Assembly: GCF_014646755.1 (NCBI RefSeq)
Contig: NZ_BMNW01000008.1
Span: 248,001-312,000, forward strand
DNA length: 64,000 nt
Direction of reading: 5' to 3'
Source of the DNA: Pseudomonas asuensis
GTDB taxonomy: Bacteria > Pseudomonadota > Gammaproteobacteria > Pseudomonadales > Pseudomonadaceae
Shown here: piece by piece, positions 54,115 to 62,664 of the stretch
Layout of the letters: every line of letters begins with the position of its first letter
Position numbering within the stretch: position 1 is the stretch's first letter
The notes under the pieces: generated by a model
The model's database searches: none
What the model was told of the DNA's origin: nothing
What the model saw: the letters and a program-made list of their open reading frames with translations, nothing else
Made by a program: the position numbers and the translations under genes

Positions 54115-56640
54115 TCAGGCCGTTGAGGTCAGCCTAGCTTTTATTTGTTCTGCACTCTGCTTCCATGTCAGCCATTTCATATTACTGGACGATGGATGCA
54201 AGCCGCTCTTTCTTAAATCAAGCCAAGCCTTGACCTCTTTACTCAAATCTTCGGCTTTGCTTCCTTTAAAATAATGAGCGTTATCCTCTGCGATCTCTCT
54301 AAAAACAGGAATATCCCTGGCGATGATAGGCAGTCCAAATTGGGCCGCTTCGATCAGAGGCAGGCCAAACCCTTCGCCTTTGGAGCTGAATACTAGACAA
54401 GTAGCGTTCTGGTAAATTTTTTCCAAATACTCATCGCTGATGCCTTTCAGCCAGAACAGTCTTTTTCCAAGCAACTTATGGCTCGTGATGTCATGGATAA
54501 GTTCATCAACATTCCACCCAGCCTGACCTACCAATACGAGGTTGGCCTCAATACCTTCCTGCCAGAGTCGATCAAAGGCTTTTAAGGTCTGATCGTGCCC
54601 TTTACGCGGCTCAATGGTACCCACTGATAGGAATGTCGGACATTCCTTGAGTTTGGCCAGAACCTCCGCCGCATTATCGGGAAGCCCCTTAGTCGGTATA
54701 GAATTTTCTACATCTGCACCAAGATGGAACCAGTCAATATGAAGCGGGCGGTGACGTTCTACTGGATTCTGCTTAAGCCAAGTCTCCATTTCACTAGCAA
54801 CTGCACGTGAAATACACAAGAGGCCATTATTTTCAGAAATTGCCTTTAGCCAACGGCTATGAAGGTCCGCCATTGGGCCAACAAAAACCTCCGGCATCAA
54901 TACAGGCAATAAGTCATAAACAACAAAGTAGACATTTACACCTGCATTACGCATAAGGCTATAAGTAGGTTGTTGCCTTAGAACCACATGATGCTGTAGA
55001 TCTAAACCTAAAAATACATCCCCATTACCATACTCAATAAAACTATCAATTTCGCCGCCAAGAGCCGCATGCTCAGAAAAGTGACTAGCAATAAATTCTC
55101 GTGCGTATTTATAACCTAGTGTATCCATCGTTGCGTACACAGGTTCACTGACAAATCCTTCCGGCGGAGAATCTAAAAGTTCTTTGAGTATGCTTCTCAC
55201 TACTCGCTGTATACCGCTCTTGGCATCAACGTGAACAAGCTGGGAAATATCAATAAAGAGCCTTCTCTTTTTGCTTTCCCGAAAATTACTTGCCATAGCT
55301 ACTGCGCAGTGCTTTATATCATCATAAGTGGGAAACTCATCTTTTATTGTGGATATTTCATGCTCAACCAGCCGAATTAAATCTTCCTTATCAGTAGAAA
55401 ATGATTCACCTTTGGCATTTGCACGAGAAATCTCTTCAAAAGCAGCCAAAGCCAGTTTTGCACTTTGATCCCATGAGAACTTTTTAATTTGCTCTACGCC
55501 ATGCGCTCTTAGACGAGCACGAAACTCACCATCAGACAACGCTTCATATAGCTTTGCCTTTATTTGCTTCGCATCCAAAGGATCAAAAAGAGCCTCCTCA
55601 AGGCCTATAACTTCAGGAATACTTGATGTATTTGATCCAATAACAGGCGCGCCACAGCACATCGCCTCTAGAGCTGGCAGGCCAAACCCTTCATGCCAGG
55701 AAGGAAATATAAATGTTTTGCAGCAACCATATAAAGAAGCCAGTTCAGCATCAGTAATATAGCCAGTAAACACTAGATCTGACTCAAACAGGCCATATGA
55801 TTTTGCATGGGCCTTTAAACTGGCAATATTTTCGGCAGGCATTTTACCAGCCAATACAAGCTGGTGATGTTCTCTAATACTATTTGGCAACAATGCATAG
55901 GCTTCTATAAGCCTATCTAGATTTTTTCGAGAGTCCGCCCCTCCTGTGTAAAGAACAAACTCTTTCTGAATACTGTACTTTTCAAGCAACAGATTTTTTT
56001 CGAAATCAGAGAGCTTAACCTCTGCTAAGCGTTCATCCGCTGCTGTCGATATGTTAAATATGGATGAATTAGAAAGTGATAAAACCTCGATCGCTTCCTT
56101 CATGGATGACTCTGAAATAGCTAACCAGCCTTGAGCTTTCTTCAGAGTCTCAATTCTATTTAGATAATACTCTTTATACACAGGGTATGGATCTAAATAG
56201 ATATTTGAGTTTATAAAAGGAATAAGGTCATAAAGAGTTACGACAGTTGGTATTTCTCTGCTTATGCCTCCGATAGAGCAAACACAGTCATCGTAAGCTC
56301 CTTCAAACAAAGTACTTATATGCACTAAATCAGGATTTAAGCTTTTTATAAAAGCTTCTCTAAGATGCTGAGCGGCTTGCCGGCGCCATGAGGTTCCTGT
56401 AATACATTCAGCAACAGAGGAAGGCCCGTACCAAACTACTATGTTTTCTTGAGGTAATAAATCTTCAAATGCTGCCCGTATAGGCTCTATAGAGTCCTGA
56501 AGCTGGCCGTTCAAAAGAATGATTACTTCATGTTCACCTTTATTACGCACAATACCTTGCGCTAGAGATAGACTATATCTGCCTATCCCTCTAAAGCGGC
56601 TTTCAGTTTGAGCTCCTTGAAGGTCAAGCACAATACGCAT
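54115..56640 (-). CDS. Dual-domain glycosyltransferase (WbdA/WbpX-like polymerase)
   Basis: 841 residues: two complete GT-B (family 4) domains in tandem. The first has Ex7E at E317/E325 (HEGFGLPALEA), and the second (from about 450, RRLFIDISQLVHVDAKSGIQRV) has Ex7E at E756/E764 (GEGFGLPLIEA). The N-terminus MRIVLDLQGAQTESRFRGIGRYSL is like WbpX. Length and two active sites match WbdA of the E. coli O8/O9 systems, which polymerises the repeat with two linkages from one protein. Here the donor is presumably GDP-D-rhamnose. Its start overlaps the stop of the preceding gene (TAATG). A+T-rich codon use compared with gmd/rmd hints at a separate origin. Confidence 0.85.
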   Translation of the reverse strand: MRIVLDLQGAQTESRFRGIGRYSLSLAQGIVRNKGEHEVIILLNGQLQDSIEPIRAAFEDLLPQENIVVWYGPSSVAECITGTSWRRQAAQHLREAFIKSLNPDLVHISTLFEGAYDDCVCSIGGISREIPTVVTLYDLIPFINSNIYLDPYPVYKEYYLNRIETLKKAQGWLAISESSMKEAIEVLSLSNSSIFNISTAADERLAEVKLSDFEKNLLLEKYSIQKEFVLYTGGADSRKNLDRLIEAYALLPNSIREHHQLVLAGKMPAENIASLKAHAKSYGLFESDLVFTGYITDAELASLYGCCKTFIFPSWHEGFGLPALEAMCCGAPVIGSNTSSIPEVIGLEEALFDPLDAKQIKAKLYEALSDGEFRARLRAHGVEQIKKFSWDQSAKLALAAFEEISRANAKGESFSTDKEDLIRLVEHEISTIKDEFPTYDDIKHCAVAMASNFRESKKRRLFIDISQLVHVDAKSGIQRVVRSILKELLDSPPEGFVSEPVYATMDTLGYKYAREFIASHFSEHAALGGEIDSFIEYGNGDVFLGLDLQHHVVLRQQPTYSLMRNAGVNVYFVVYDLLPVLMPEVFVGPMADLHSRWLKAISENNGLLCISRAVASEMETWLKQNPVERHRPLHIDWFHLGADVENSIPTKGLPDNAAEVLAKLKECPTFLSVGTIEPRKGHDQTLKAFDRLWQEGIEANLVLVGQAGWNVDELIHDITSHKLLGKRLFWLKGISDEYLEKIYQNATCLVFSSKGEGFGLPLIEAAQFGLPIIARDIPVFREIAEDNAHYFKGSKAEDLSKEVKAWLDLRKSGLHPSSSNMKWLTWKQSAEQIKARLTSTA

Positions 56641-58262
56641 TAGCGTGCTTCCTCACTGTTTTCCTGAATGGCTTTTTTCAAGCGCTGGTAGTAAATTTTT
56701 GCGCTTTCACTCAAATCCGAATCATCAGGTTCCAAGCCCTGAATAAATGAATTTGGATTAAAAGGAACTGTAACGGAAGGCTTGTTTACAAAATTATTTC
56801 CGCCAACCAAACCTGCCCCATAAGCTATATTTACTAGTTTATTATATAAACTTGGATAGCGAACCAAAAAAGATTTAGCATGCCGCTTATATTCAGAATT
56901 ATTAATAACACCGCGCATTGTCTTTACAAGAATATTGCGAGCTAGCTTCTTGGTTATTACTATGAATTTTCTTGGAAAAGAAACCTCGGCCTCACCTGCA
57001 GTATCAAACTTAAGCGCCATATAACGTAGCGGGGCAGTAACCTTCCAGGAAGAACTCCCTTTAAGCTTCTCTATCTGCCCTTGATAATCTATAGCTCTTA
57101 AATACCAATTGTGCGCATTACTTAAAGACTCATTAAGCTGATGCTGAATAGAATTATTTTTCTCCTCTTGCGCCTGCAATTCATTTTTCAGACCCTCAAG
57201 GTAGTTATTTCTACTACTAACAGCCTGCAGCTCTGCCTGAAGCTCTTCAATGCTCTTTTTATAGTCTACCTGCAGGTCTTCAATGCTCTTTTTATAGATG
57301 GAAACCTGCTTGTTTATAAATTCATTCTGACTACTCAGAACCTCATCAAGCCTTTTTTCCACAGTAGTAAATTTAACATTAAATTCATTCAAAATTGCGG
57401 ACTTAACTTCCTCTGCTAAACGACTCGAATCATCTTGAAGCTGCTTTAACTTATCACCTATCAAAAGTTCTTTTTCTAAACCCTCATTTAATCGGATTTC
57501 GATACTTTGAATCGTTTCCCTGATGCGAGCATCGTACTGCTGAGCAAGAAAATCCAAAGAAACGCCATATTCCTCCGCAAAAACATGGTCAAACAAACCT
57601 AGGCTCTCCGCATCACCTGCTTTTTGCGCAATAACGGCATAGTCCTGACTCACACCAGCTAAAACACTTTTTAGTCCAACAGATGCTAAGTCTTCTTCTA
57701 GATTTTCTTGCAAACGCAATAGTTTGGTACGTGCAAAGCCACTATATTCAGTCAAAAAACTAAGCAATAAATGCGGAATAGGCCGCTCATGTGTAGGGTC
57801 AAGATAAAAGTTGTTTGTCCCTACAACAATATTTTCTGCATTCGGCGTCTCAAGTATAAGCAAGCCCGCAGGCTTTAACACCCGCACTGCCTCCGTCACG
57901 ATGTCCTGCAAAATAGGAAAAGGAATGTGTTCAGCAACATGAAATCCCGAAACAATAGCTTGACTACTCTCTGGTAGGGCTTTTAGTGTCTCTAGAGCGT
58001 CTCCTTGTTCTGCAGGTAGCTCTAATACACGGCAAGCCTCCAACATCCCTTCATCAAGATCGATTCCTCGAGCCTGGAAACCTTTTTCCATCAGAAGTTC
58101 AAGCCATTCACCCCGGCCACATCCTATATCAAGCGCTGAACATTCTTTATAGAGCTCCTTCAACGGCTGGATGAATGGAAGGTAGACCTCTTGCCGATTT
58201 TTGATTAGCTCTCTCGAGCCACGATAACGATCTTCGAAAGCTCGGTAAAAAGAACCACTCAT
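56640..58262 (-). CDS. Methyltransferase/coiled-coil O-chain terminator (WbdD-like, no kinase)
   Basis: 540 residues. The N-terminal SAM methyltransferase (1 to about 200) has ALDIGCGRGEW (43-53) and PTHERPIPHL. A long coiled coil follows (about 235-395), then the GSSSWKVTAPLRYMALKF segment seen in many polysaccharide enzymes and a basic C-terminus. In O8/O9-type pathways WbdD caps the chain by methylation, and its coiled coil spaces it from the polymerase to set chain length. The kinase domain of O9 WbdD is absent. An 11-residue unit (YKKSIEDLQVD / YKKSIEELQAE, about 321-342) is duplicated, with near-identical DNA. Starts and stops overlap its neighbours. Confidence 0.82.
   Translation of the reverse strand: MSGSFYRAFEDRYRGSRELIKNRQEVYLPFIQPLKELYKECSALDIGCGRGEWLELLMEKGFQARGIDLDEGMLEACRVLELPAEQGDALETLKALPESSQAIVSGFHVAEHIPFPILQDIVTEAVRVLKPAGLLILETPNAENIVVGTNNFYLDPTHERPIPHLLLSFLTEYSGFARTKLLRLQENLEEDLASVGLKSVLAGVSQDYAVIAQKAGDAESLGLFDHVFAEEYGVSLDFLAQQYDARIRETIQSIEIRLNEGLEKELLIGDKLKQLQDDSSRLAEEVKSAILNEFNVKFTTVEKRLDEVLSSQNEFINKQVSIYKKSIEDLQVDYKKSIEELQAELQAVSSRNNYLEGLKNELQAQEEKNNSIQHQLNESLSNAHNWYLRAIDYQGQIEKLKGSSSWKVTAPLRYMALKFDTAGEAEVSFPRKFIVITKKLARNILVKTMRGVINNSEYKRHAKSFLVRYPSLYNKLVNIAYGAGLVGGNNFVNKPSVTVPFNPNSFIQGLEPDDSDLSESAKIYYQRLKKAIQENSEEAR
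57244..57309 (-). repeat. Two tandem 33-bp units inside the coiled-coil coding region
   Basis: A 21-base identical core (plus strand TCTTCAATGCTCTTTTTATAG) at 57244-57264 and again at 57277-57297, exactly 33 bases apart. It encodes an in-frame 11-residue (hendecad) repeat that keeps coiled-coil phase. Confidence 0.85.
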
Positions 58263-59476
58263 CGGCTGTACTCCACTTGCGGCGGCATCCAGGTCAAGCC
58301 AACAAACTGATCTTTAGCAACATTGATTACGTTGAAGACCAATGCCAGATCACGCCATTCGTAATTAGAAACAAGGTGGGTATCATGGGCATGCAAAGCA
58401 ATTGCAACTGAAAATGACCCCACCCCTAAATTAGCCAGAAATTTAAAATCGTATTGGGGCGACTCGCCGGCCTTTAGATCTTTTAGAACGCATCCTAAGT
58501 GATGTGTGTTCGTACCAAAAACCGATTGTCCTAACCGGTCTTTTATCATGTAACCCACTACCAGCTCAGGTATGTCCTGCTTGATATCAATCTTTACGCG
58601 TAGACTTACCGGCTCGCCCACAGAAGCAAATTCGATCATCTCACCCCGTGAGTTATGCAGACTGACCGAGGCGATACTAGCCTCGCCCGACCCGGAACTG
58701 GTCTGAACGGTTCCATCATCCAGTTTACGGATAGTAACTGTGGAGTTTTCTTTTTCGGCAATAATGGCGTTGTAATAGTCCATTACTTCTTCAGGTTTGC
58801 CGTCTTTAATGACGCTTCCGGCCTCAAGCAGAATTGCACGGTCACAAAGTGCCTGGATTGAGCTTCGATCGTGAGTAACGATGAGGAGTGTGGTCCCCTC
58901 TTTTTGAAACGCTTTAATGCGATCAAAACTCTTGTGCTGGAAATAAGCGTCACCGACAGAAAGCGCTTCGTCCACAATCAATATTTCTGGGCGGAACGCA
59001 GTTGCAACAGCAAATGCCACTCGCATTTGCATACCGCTGGAATAAGTACGGACCGCCTCATTGAAATACTCGCCAATTTCTGCGAATTCCTCAATGTCGG
59101 GCATGGCCTGCTGTATCTGCTCCATGGTGTACCCCATGAGTCCTGCAGCATGCAAAGCATTTTGCCGCCCCGTCAGTTCTGGATTGAAGCCCATGCCAAG
59201 CTCGAGAATGGCCGCTATGCGGCCATTAACTTGAACGCTTCCCTCGGTCGGCTGAAGCGTACCAGTGATCATTTTGAGCAAGGTCGATTTACCGGCACCA
59301 TTCTGCCCAACAATACCAATAGCCTTTCCAGGCTCAATGGAAAAATCGATATTTCGTAAAACCCAATGCTCCTCACTAGGCTTTACCGACAAACCAAACC
59401 AACGAGCGAAGCGTTGCCATTCAGAAGCATAACGGCGATAGGCCTTACCAAGCTGAGTAACAGTCATAAGGCTCAT
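58259..59476 (-). CDS. wzt: O-polysaccharide ABC transporter ATPase with glycan-binding C-terminus
   Basis: 405 residues. The ATPase domain (1 to about 240) has Walker A GQNGAGKST (57-65), signature TYSSGMQMRV and Walker B ILIVDEA. The C-terminal jelly-roll (about 260-400, EFASVGEPVSLRVKIDI, VGYMIKDRLGQSVFGTN) is the Wzt-C domain, which recognises the capped non-reducing end of the chain before export. Its presence fits the WbdD-like terminator next door. The start overlaps the wzm stop (ATGA); an ATG at 59467 is an alternative. Confidence 0.93.
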   Translation of the reverse strand: MSLMTVTQLGKAYRRYASEWQRFARWFGLSVKPSEEHWVLRNIDFSIEPGKAIGIVGQNGAGKSTLLKMITGTLQPTEGSVQVNGRIAAILELGMGFNPELTGRQNALHAAGLMGYTMEQIQQAMPDIEEFAEIGEYFNEAVRTYSSGMQMRVAFAVATAFRPEILIVDEALSVGDAYFQHKSFDRIKAFQKEGTTLLIVTHDRSSIQALCDRAILLEAGSVIKDGKPEEVMDYYNAIIAEKENSTVTIRKLDDGTVQTSSGSGEASIASVSLHNSRGEMIEFASVGEPVSLRVKIDIKQDIPELVVGYMIKDRLGQSVFGTNTHHLGCVLKDLKAGESPQYDFKFLANLGVGSFSVAIALHAHDTHLVSNYEWRDLALVFNVINVAKDQFVGLTWMPPQVEYSR

Positions 59477-60267
59477 AGTGCGTCCACCATCTCTGGAGAA
59501 GCCCGACGGAACAGGAACAGTCCGAAAAGTAAAAGACCAATCGCAATGGCTCCAGTAATGACTATGTGTTGTAAGTCCGGCGAAGTGGAATAAACGAGCA
59601 CATCATGATAAGCCGTCACAACGGGATACATGGGGTTGCTCTCGATAGCGCCTTTCAACTCGACAGGAATGATATTTAGCGGGTAAACGATTGGAGTGAA
59701 CCAGAACAATACCTGCAGCACGATAGGGACGACCTGACCGATGTCCCGCACAAAGACGTTGAGTACACCTAGAATAAGTCCGATACCAACCCCAAGCGCA
59801 ACAACGATTAATGTTAGGGGGGCTAGCCAGAGCATTTCGAGTCCCGGCATATGCCCAAGGATCGCGAATACAACCAGCATCGAGACGAGTAGTAGCATAT
59901 TGTTAAGTAAGCAGGAACCGACCACTATCACCGGCAATGTAATGCGCGGAAAGCGCATTTTTTTCATCAGGTTGCCTTGTTCAATGAAAACCGTTAGACA
60001 GCGTCCAATGATTTCAGAGAATAGGTTCCATGCGAGAATTCCTGCCATGAGGTAAATGGCGTAAGCGTACTTGCTCTCGATGCCTGGCAGCTTGGCAGCT
60101 AATACATTGGACAGGATGACAGCATAGATCGCCACCTGAGCCAATGGATGGATAATCATCCATAGCCCGCCGAGTCGACTACGAGCAAAGCGGGTAACGA
60201 ATTCGTTTTTTATTGAGGAGATAACAAATCCCCGATAAGCCCAAAGACTTCTCAATAAACCAAACAT
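59473..60267 (-). CDS. wzm: O-polysaccharide ABC transporter permease
   Basis: 264 residues with six membrane helices: about 31-52, 65-86, 108-128, 138-160, 170-190 and 228-248. Belongs to the ABC-2 family: SRLGGLWMIIHPLAQVAIYAVILS and VLFWFTPIVYPLNIIP. It exports the lipid-linked polysaccharide across the inner membrane with Wzt. It overlaps wzt by four bases. Confidence 0.93.
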   Translation of the reverse strand: MFGLLRSLWAYRGFVISSIKNEFVTRFARSRLGGLWMIIHPLAQVAIYAVILSNVLAAKLPGIESKYAYAIYLMAGILAWNLFSEIIGRCLTVFIEQGNLMKKMRFPRITLPVIVVGSCLLNNMLLLVSMLVVFAILGHMPGLEMLWLAPLTLIVVALGVGIGLILGVLNVFVRDIGQVVPIVLQVLFWFTPIVYPLNIIPVELKGAIESNPMYPVVTAYHDVLVYSTSPDLQHIVITGAIAIGLLLFGLFLFRRASPEMVDAL

Positions 60268-60334
60268 TTATACCTCTGCTTAGTCATGAGCGGTCTAACA
60301 GAGCCGCTCATGGAATGACTATTAGTTAGTCAGG

Positions 60335-61777
60335 TTAACCGTCAGCACGCCCATAAATATCTTGAAAGCGCACAATGTCATCTTCGCCGAGATAGTCACC
60401 GCTCTGCACTTCGATCATCACCAGATCGATAACACCAGGGTTTTCCAAGCGATGCTTATGGCCAGCAGAGATAAAGGTGGACTCATTGGTATTGAGCATG
60501 AACTCACGGTCATCGTTGAAGACACGAGCCATACCAGTAACTACAATCCAATGCTCGCTACGGTGATGATGCATCTGTAGGGATAAGGATGCGCCTGGCT
60601 TGACGACGATCCGCTTAATCTTGAAGCGTTCGCCCTCTTCCAAAGTGGTGTAGGAGCCCCAGGGACGGTGCACGGTGCGATGCAGCAGATGCGCTTCGTG
60701 ACCCGAACTCTTGAGCTGGCTGACAATGTGCTTAACGTCCTGCGCATGGTCCTTGTGTGCAATCAAGACTGCATCAGGCGTATCGATGACCAGCAAGTCC
60801 TGCACGCCGACCAGTGCCGCCAAACGCTCAGGGCTGTTCACATAGTTATTGGTAGCCTTGTGCGCCAGCACTTCACCTTCGAAGCGATTGCCGTCATTAT
60901 TGGACTGTGTCAGCTCGCTCATGGCATTCCAGGAACCAATATCGCTCCAGCCAATATCACATGGGATGACAGCAACCTTTTCAGAGCGCTCCATGAGTGC
61001 ATAGTCGATAGAAATATCAGGCACCCTGCCAAAAGCATCGGCTTCCAATGTGACATAGCGGTTTTGACCACTTTCCGCGACACGAGACTGATCTAGCGTC
61101 GCGTGAACTTCTGCCATAACCTCAGGAGCATAACGACGCAGTTCGCTAAGCAGCGAGCCTACCTCAAAACAGAACATGCCCGAGTTCCAGAAATAGTTGC
61201 CTGCTTCAACATATTGCTTAGCGGTTTCCAGATCTGGCTTCTCAACGAAGCGATTAACTTTCAACCCGCCTTCAAGCGGCTTGTCTGGATTGGCATCAAT
61301 ATAGCCATAACCGGTTTCGGGGTATTGCGACTGAATACCAAATGTCACGAGCCATCCCTGGGCGGCCAGGATCTTGGCTTTTTCTACGGCGGCAGTGAAG
61401 GCAGCTTCGTTCTGGATCAGATGATCGGCAGCCAGAACCAGCATCAGCGCTTCAGCGCCATGGGCTTGCTCAACCTGCAAGGCAGCAGCGGCTACAGCGG
61501 CGGCGGTATTACGGCCAAACGGCTCAAGAATAAAGCTTTGAGCAAGCTCTTTACGGCCTACAAGACGGTATTCGTCTTCGGTTTTGAAAAAGAGGTCGCG
61601 ATTGGTGACAGTAAGCACCTCGGTAACATCACCAAGGCTTGCTGCTCTTTTAAACGTTTTACGTATAAGGTTTTCACCATCCGGGAGGGGCATGAATGGT
61701 TTGGGATGGGTTTCACGAGAGACAGGCCACAGGCGGCTTCCCACCCCTCCGGCCATGATGACAGGAATTAATTTCAT
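60335..61777 (-). CDS. manC: Mannose-1-phosphate guanylyltransferase / mannose-6-phosphate isomerase
   Basis: 480 residues; WbpW/ManC type. The nucleotidyltransferase signature AGGVGSRLWPVSRETHPKPF (8-27), then LEPFGRNTAAAVA, LAADHLI and FVEKPD, lead to a C-terminal cupin (HHHRSEHWIVVTG) with isomerase activity. It makes GDP-mannose, the precursor for Gmd. ATG 61777 is preferred over ATG 61786, which sits only two bases after the AAGG ribosome-binding site. It is the first gene of the polysaccharide operon. Confidence 0.94.
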   Translation of the reverse strand: MKLIPVIMAGGVGSRLWPVSRETHPKPFMPLPDGENLIRKTFKRAASLGDVTEVLTVTNRDLFFKTEDEYRLVGRKELAQSFILEPFGRNTAAAVAAAALQVEQAHGAEALMLVLAADHLIQNEAAFTAAVEKAKILAAQGWLVTFGIQSQYPETGYGYIDANPDKPLEGGLKVNRFVEKPDLETAKQYVEAGNYFWNSGMFCFEVGSLLSELRRYAPEVMAEVHATLDQSRVAESGQNRYVTLEADAFGRVPDISIDYALMERSEKVAVIPCDIGWSDIGSWNAMSELTQSNNDGNRFEGEVLAHKATNNYVNSPERLAALVGVQDLLVIDTPDAVLIAHKDHAQDVKHIVSQLKSSGHEAHLLHRTVHRPWGSYTTLEEGERFKIKRIVVKPGASLSLQMHHHRSEHWIVVTGMARVFNDDREFMLNTNESTFISAGHKHRLENPGVIDLVMIEVQSGDYLGEDDIVRFQDIYGRADG

Positions 61778-62314
61778 TAGAACCATTACCTTGGATTTAT
61801 AAAGGCCGTCCAGTCACCGGGACAGGCCAGAGAAGAGCTCAAACCGCCTAGATGATAATGCTTTTAATCTAAACCCGTCAGGAGCGGCGAATAGAGGATT
61901 GGATTACCTCATTAAGCCCCCAACGAACTAGACGCAAGAGACATCCCATAATGATTACAGTTTCTAAGGAGCTAAGTCACTCAACTTGATAGGAAGAGAC
62001 AGGATTGGTTAATACAAAGAAACCAGACGATATTAATAAGCCATCATCTTGATTAATATCTGCATCGAGATTTAGTTTCTAAGGCTATTTACCATGGCTA
62101 CCTAGCGTGATTCTCTTTAAACAGAAACGGGCAAATTCTGCCTGTTGCATGCTCCAGAACGTGCATCTATAAAGAAGGCGGAAGATCAGCAGCGACTCAA
62201 CTAGCCAATGAAACGGCCGCGGCTCGCAGATTACGAGCCTTTGTTATCTCTATAGCCATTAGGCAAACCAAGAATGTTTAGCGTCAGCGTGTGATAACAA
62301 GGGGCATTCCCACG
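61778..62314. other. Gene-free promoter region of the polysaccharide operon
   Basis: 537 bases, A+T rich in the middle (about 61960-62120). It must contain the manC promoter. No clear JUMPstart element, repeat or terminator was seen. Confidence 0.45.
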
Positions 62315-62560
62315 TTAGTTTTTACGCAATCGATCCAGAATCTTTTGCGTCTCTCTATCCGCCTTGGCCTCGCTCGAAAGCTCCTTAGCCAAAATGCTCA
62401 GGACAAGCAACAGGTTTCCACGGCTCTCTTCGCCTAGCACCTCCCACTCATCAATCAGCGTTTCAAAGAGTAAGGCGCCTGTCATTGATGGGCTGAAATC
62501 CGGTAACTCGCCAGAATCAATCGCACGGGTAACGATAGCAATCAGCTCTTTTTCGTTCAT
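62315..62560 (-). CDS. Hypothetical protein, 81 residues
   Basis: Not recognised. Acidic, helical, soluble: MNEKELIAIVTRAIDSGELPDF, then FETLIDEWEVLGEESRGNLLLVLSILAKEL and a charged tail ending DRLRKN. ATG 62560 follows a weak GAGAG. It stands alone between the polysaccharide operon and the acyl-CoA synthetase gene. Confidence 0.6.
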   Translation of the reverse strand: MNEKELIAIVTRAIDSGELPDFSPSMTGALLFETLIDEWEVLGEESRGNLLLVLSILAKELSSEAKADRETQKILDRLRKN

Positions 62561-62620
62561 CAACAGCTCTCACGATGTTCGGACGGACCCTTTAGAGTCT
62601 AATAGACAGCCGTCGTCTAA

Positions 62621-62648
62621 AACAAAAAGGCCCGCATAAGCAGGCCTT
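62621..62648 (-). terminator. Terminator of the Aas-like gene
   Basis: On the minus strand: AAGGCCTGC, loop TTAT, GCGGGCCTTTTT, then GTTTT. It lies 17 bases past the stop at 62665. Confidence 0.92.
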
Positions 62649-62664
62649 AACGGGAGTACCTGGG

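Noticed and set aside
61787..62314. Small gene or sRNA in the manC upstream region
   Set aside because: No open frame with a ribosome-binding site and no hairpin followed by a T-run was seen.
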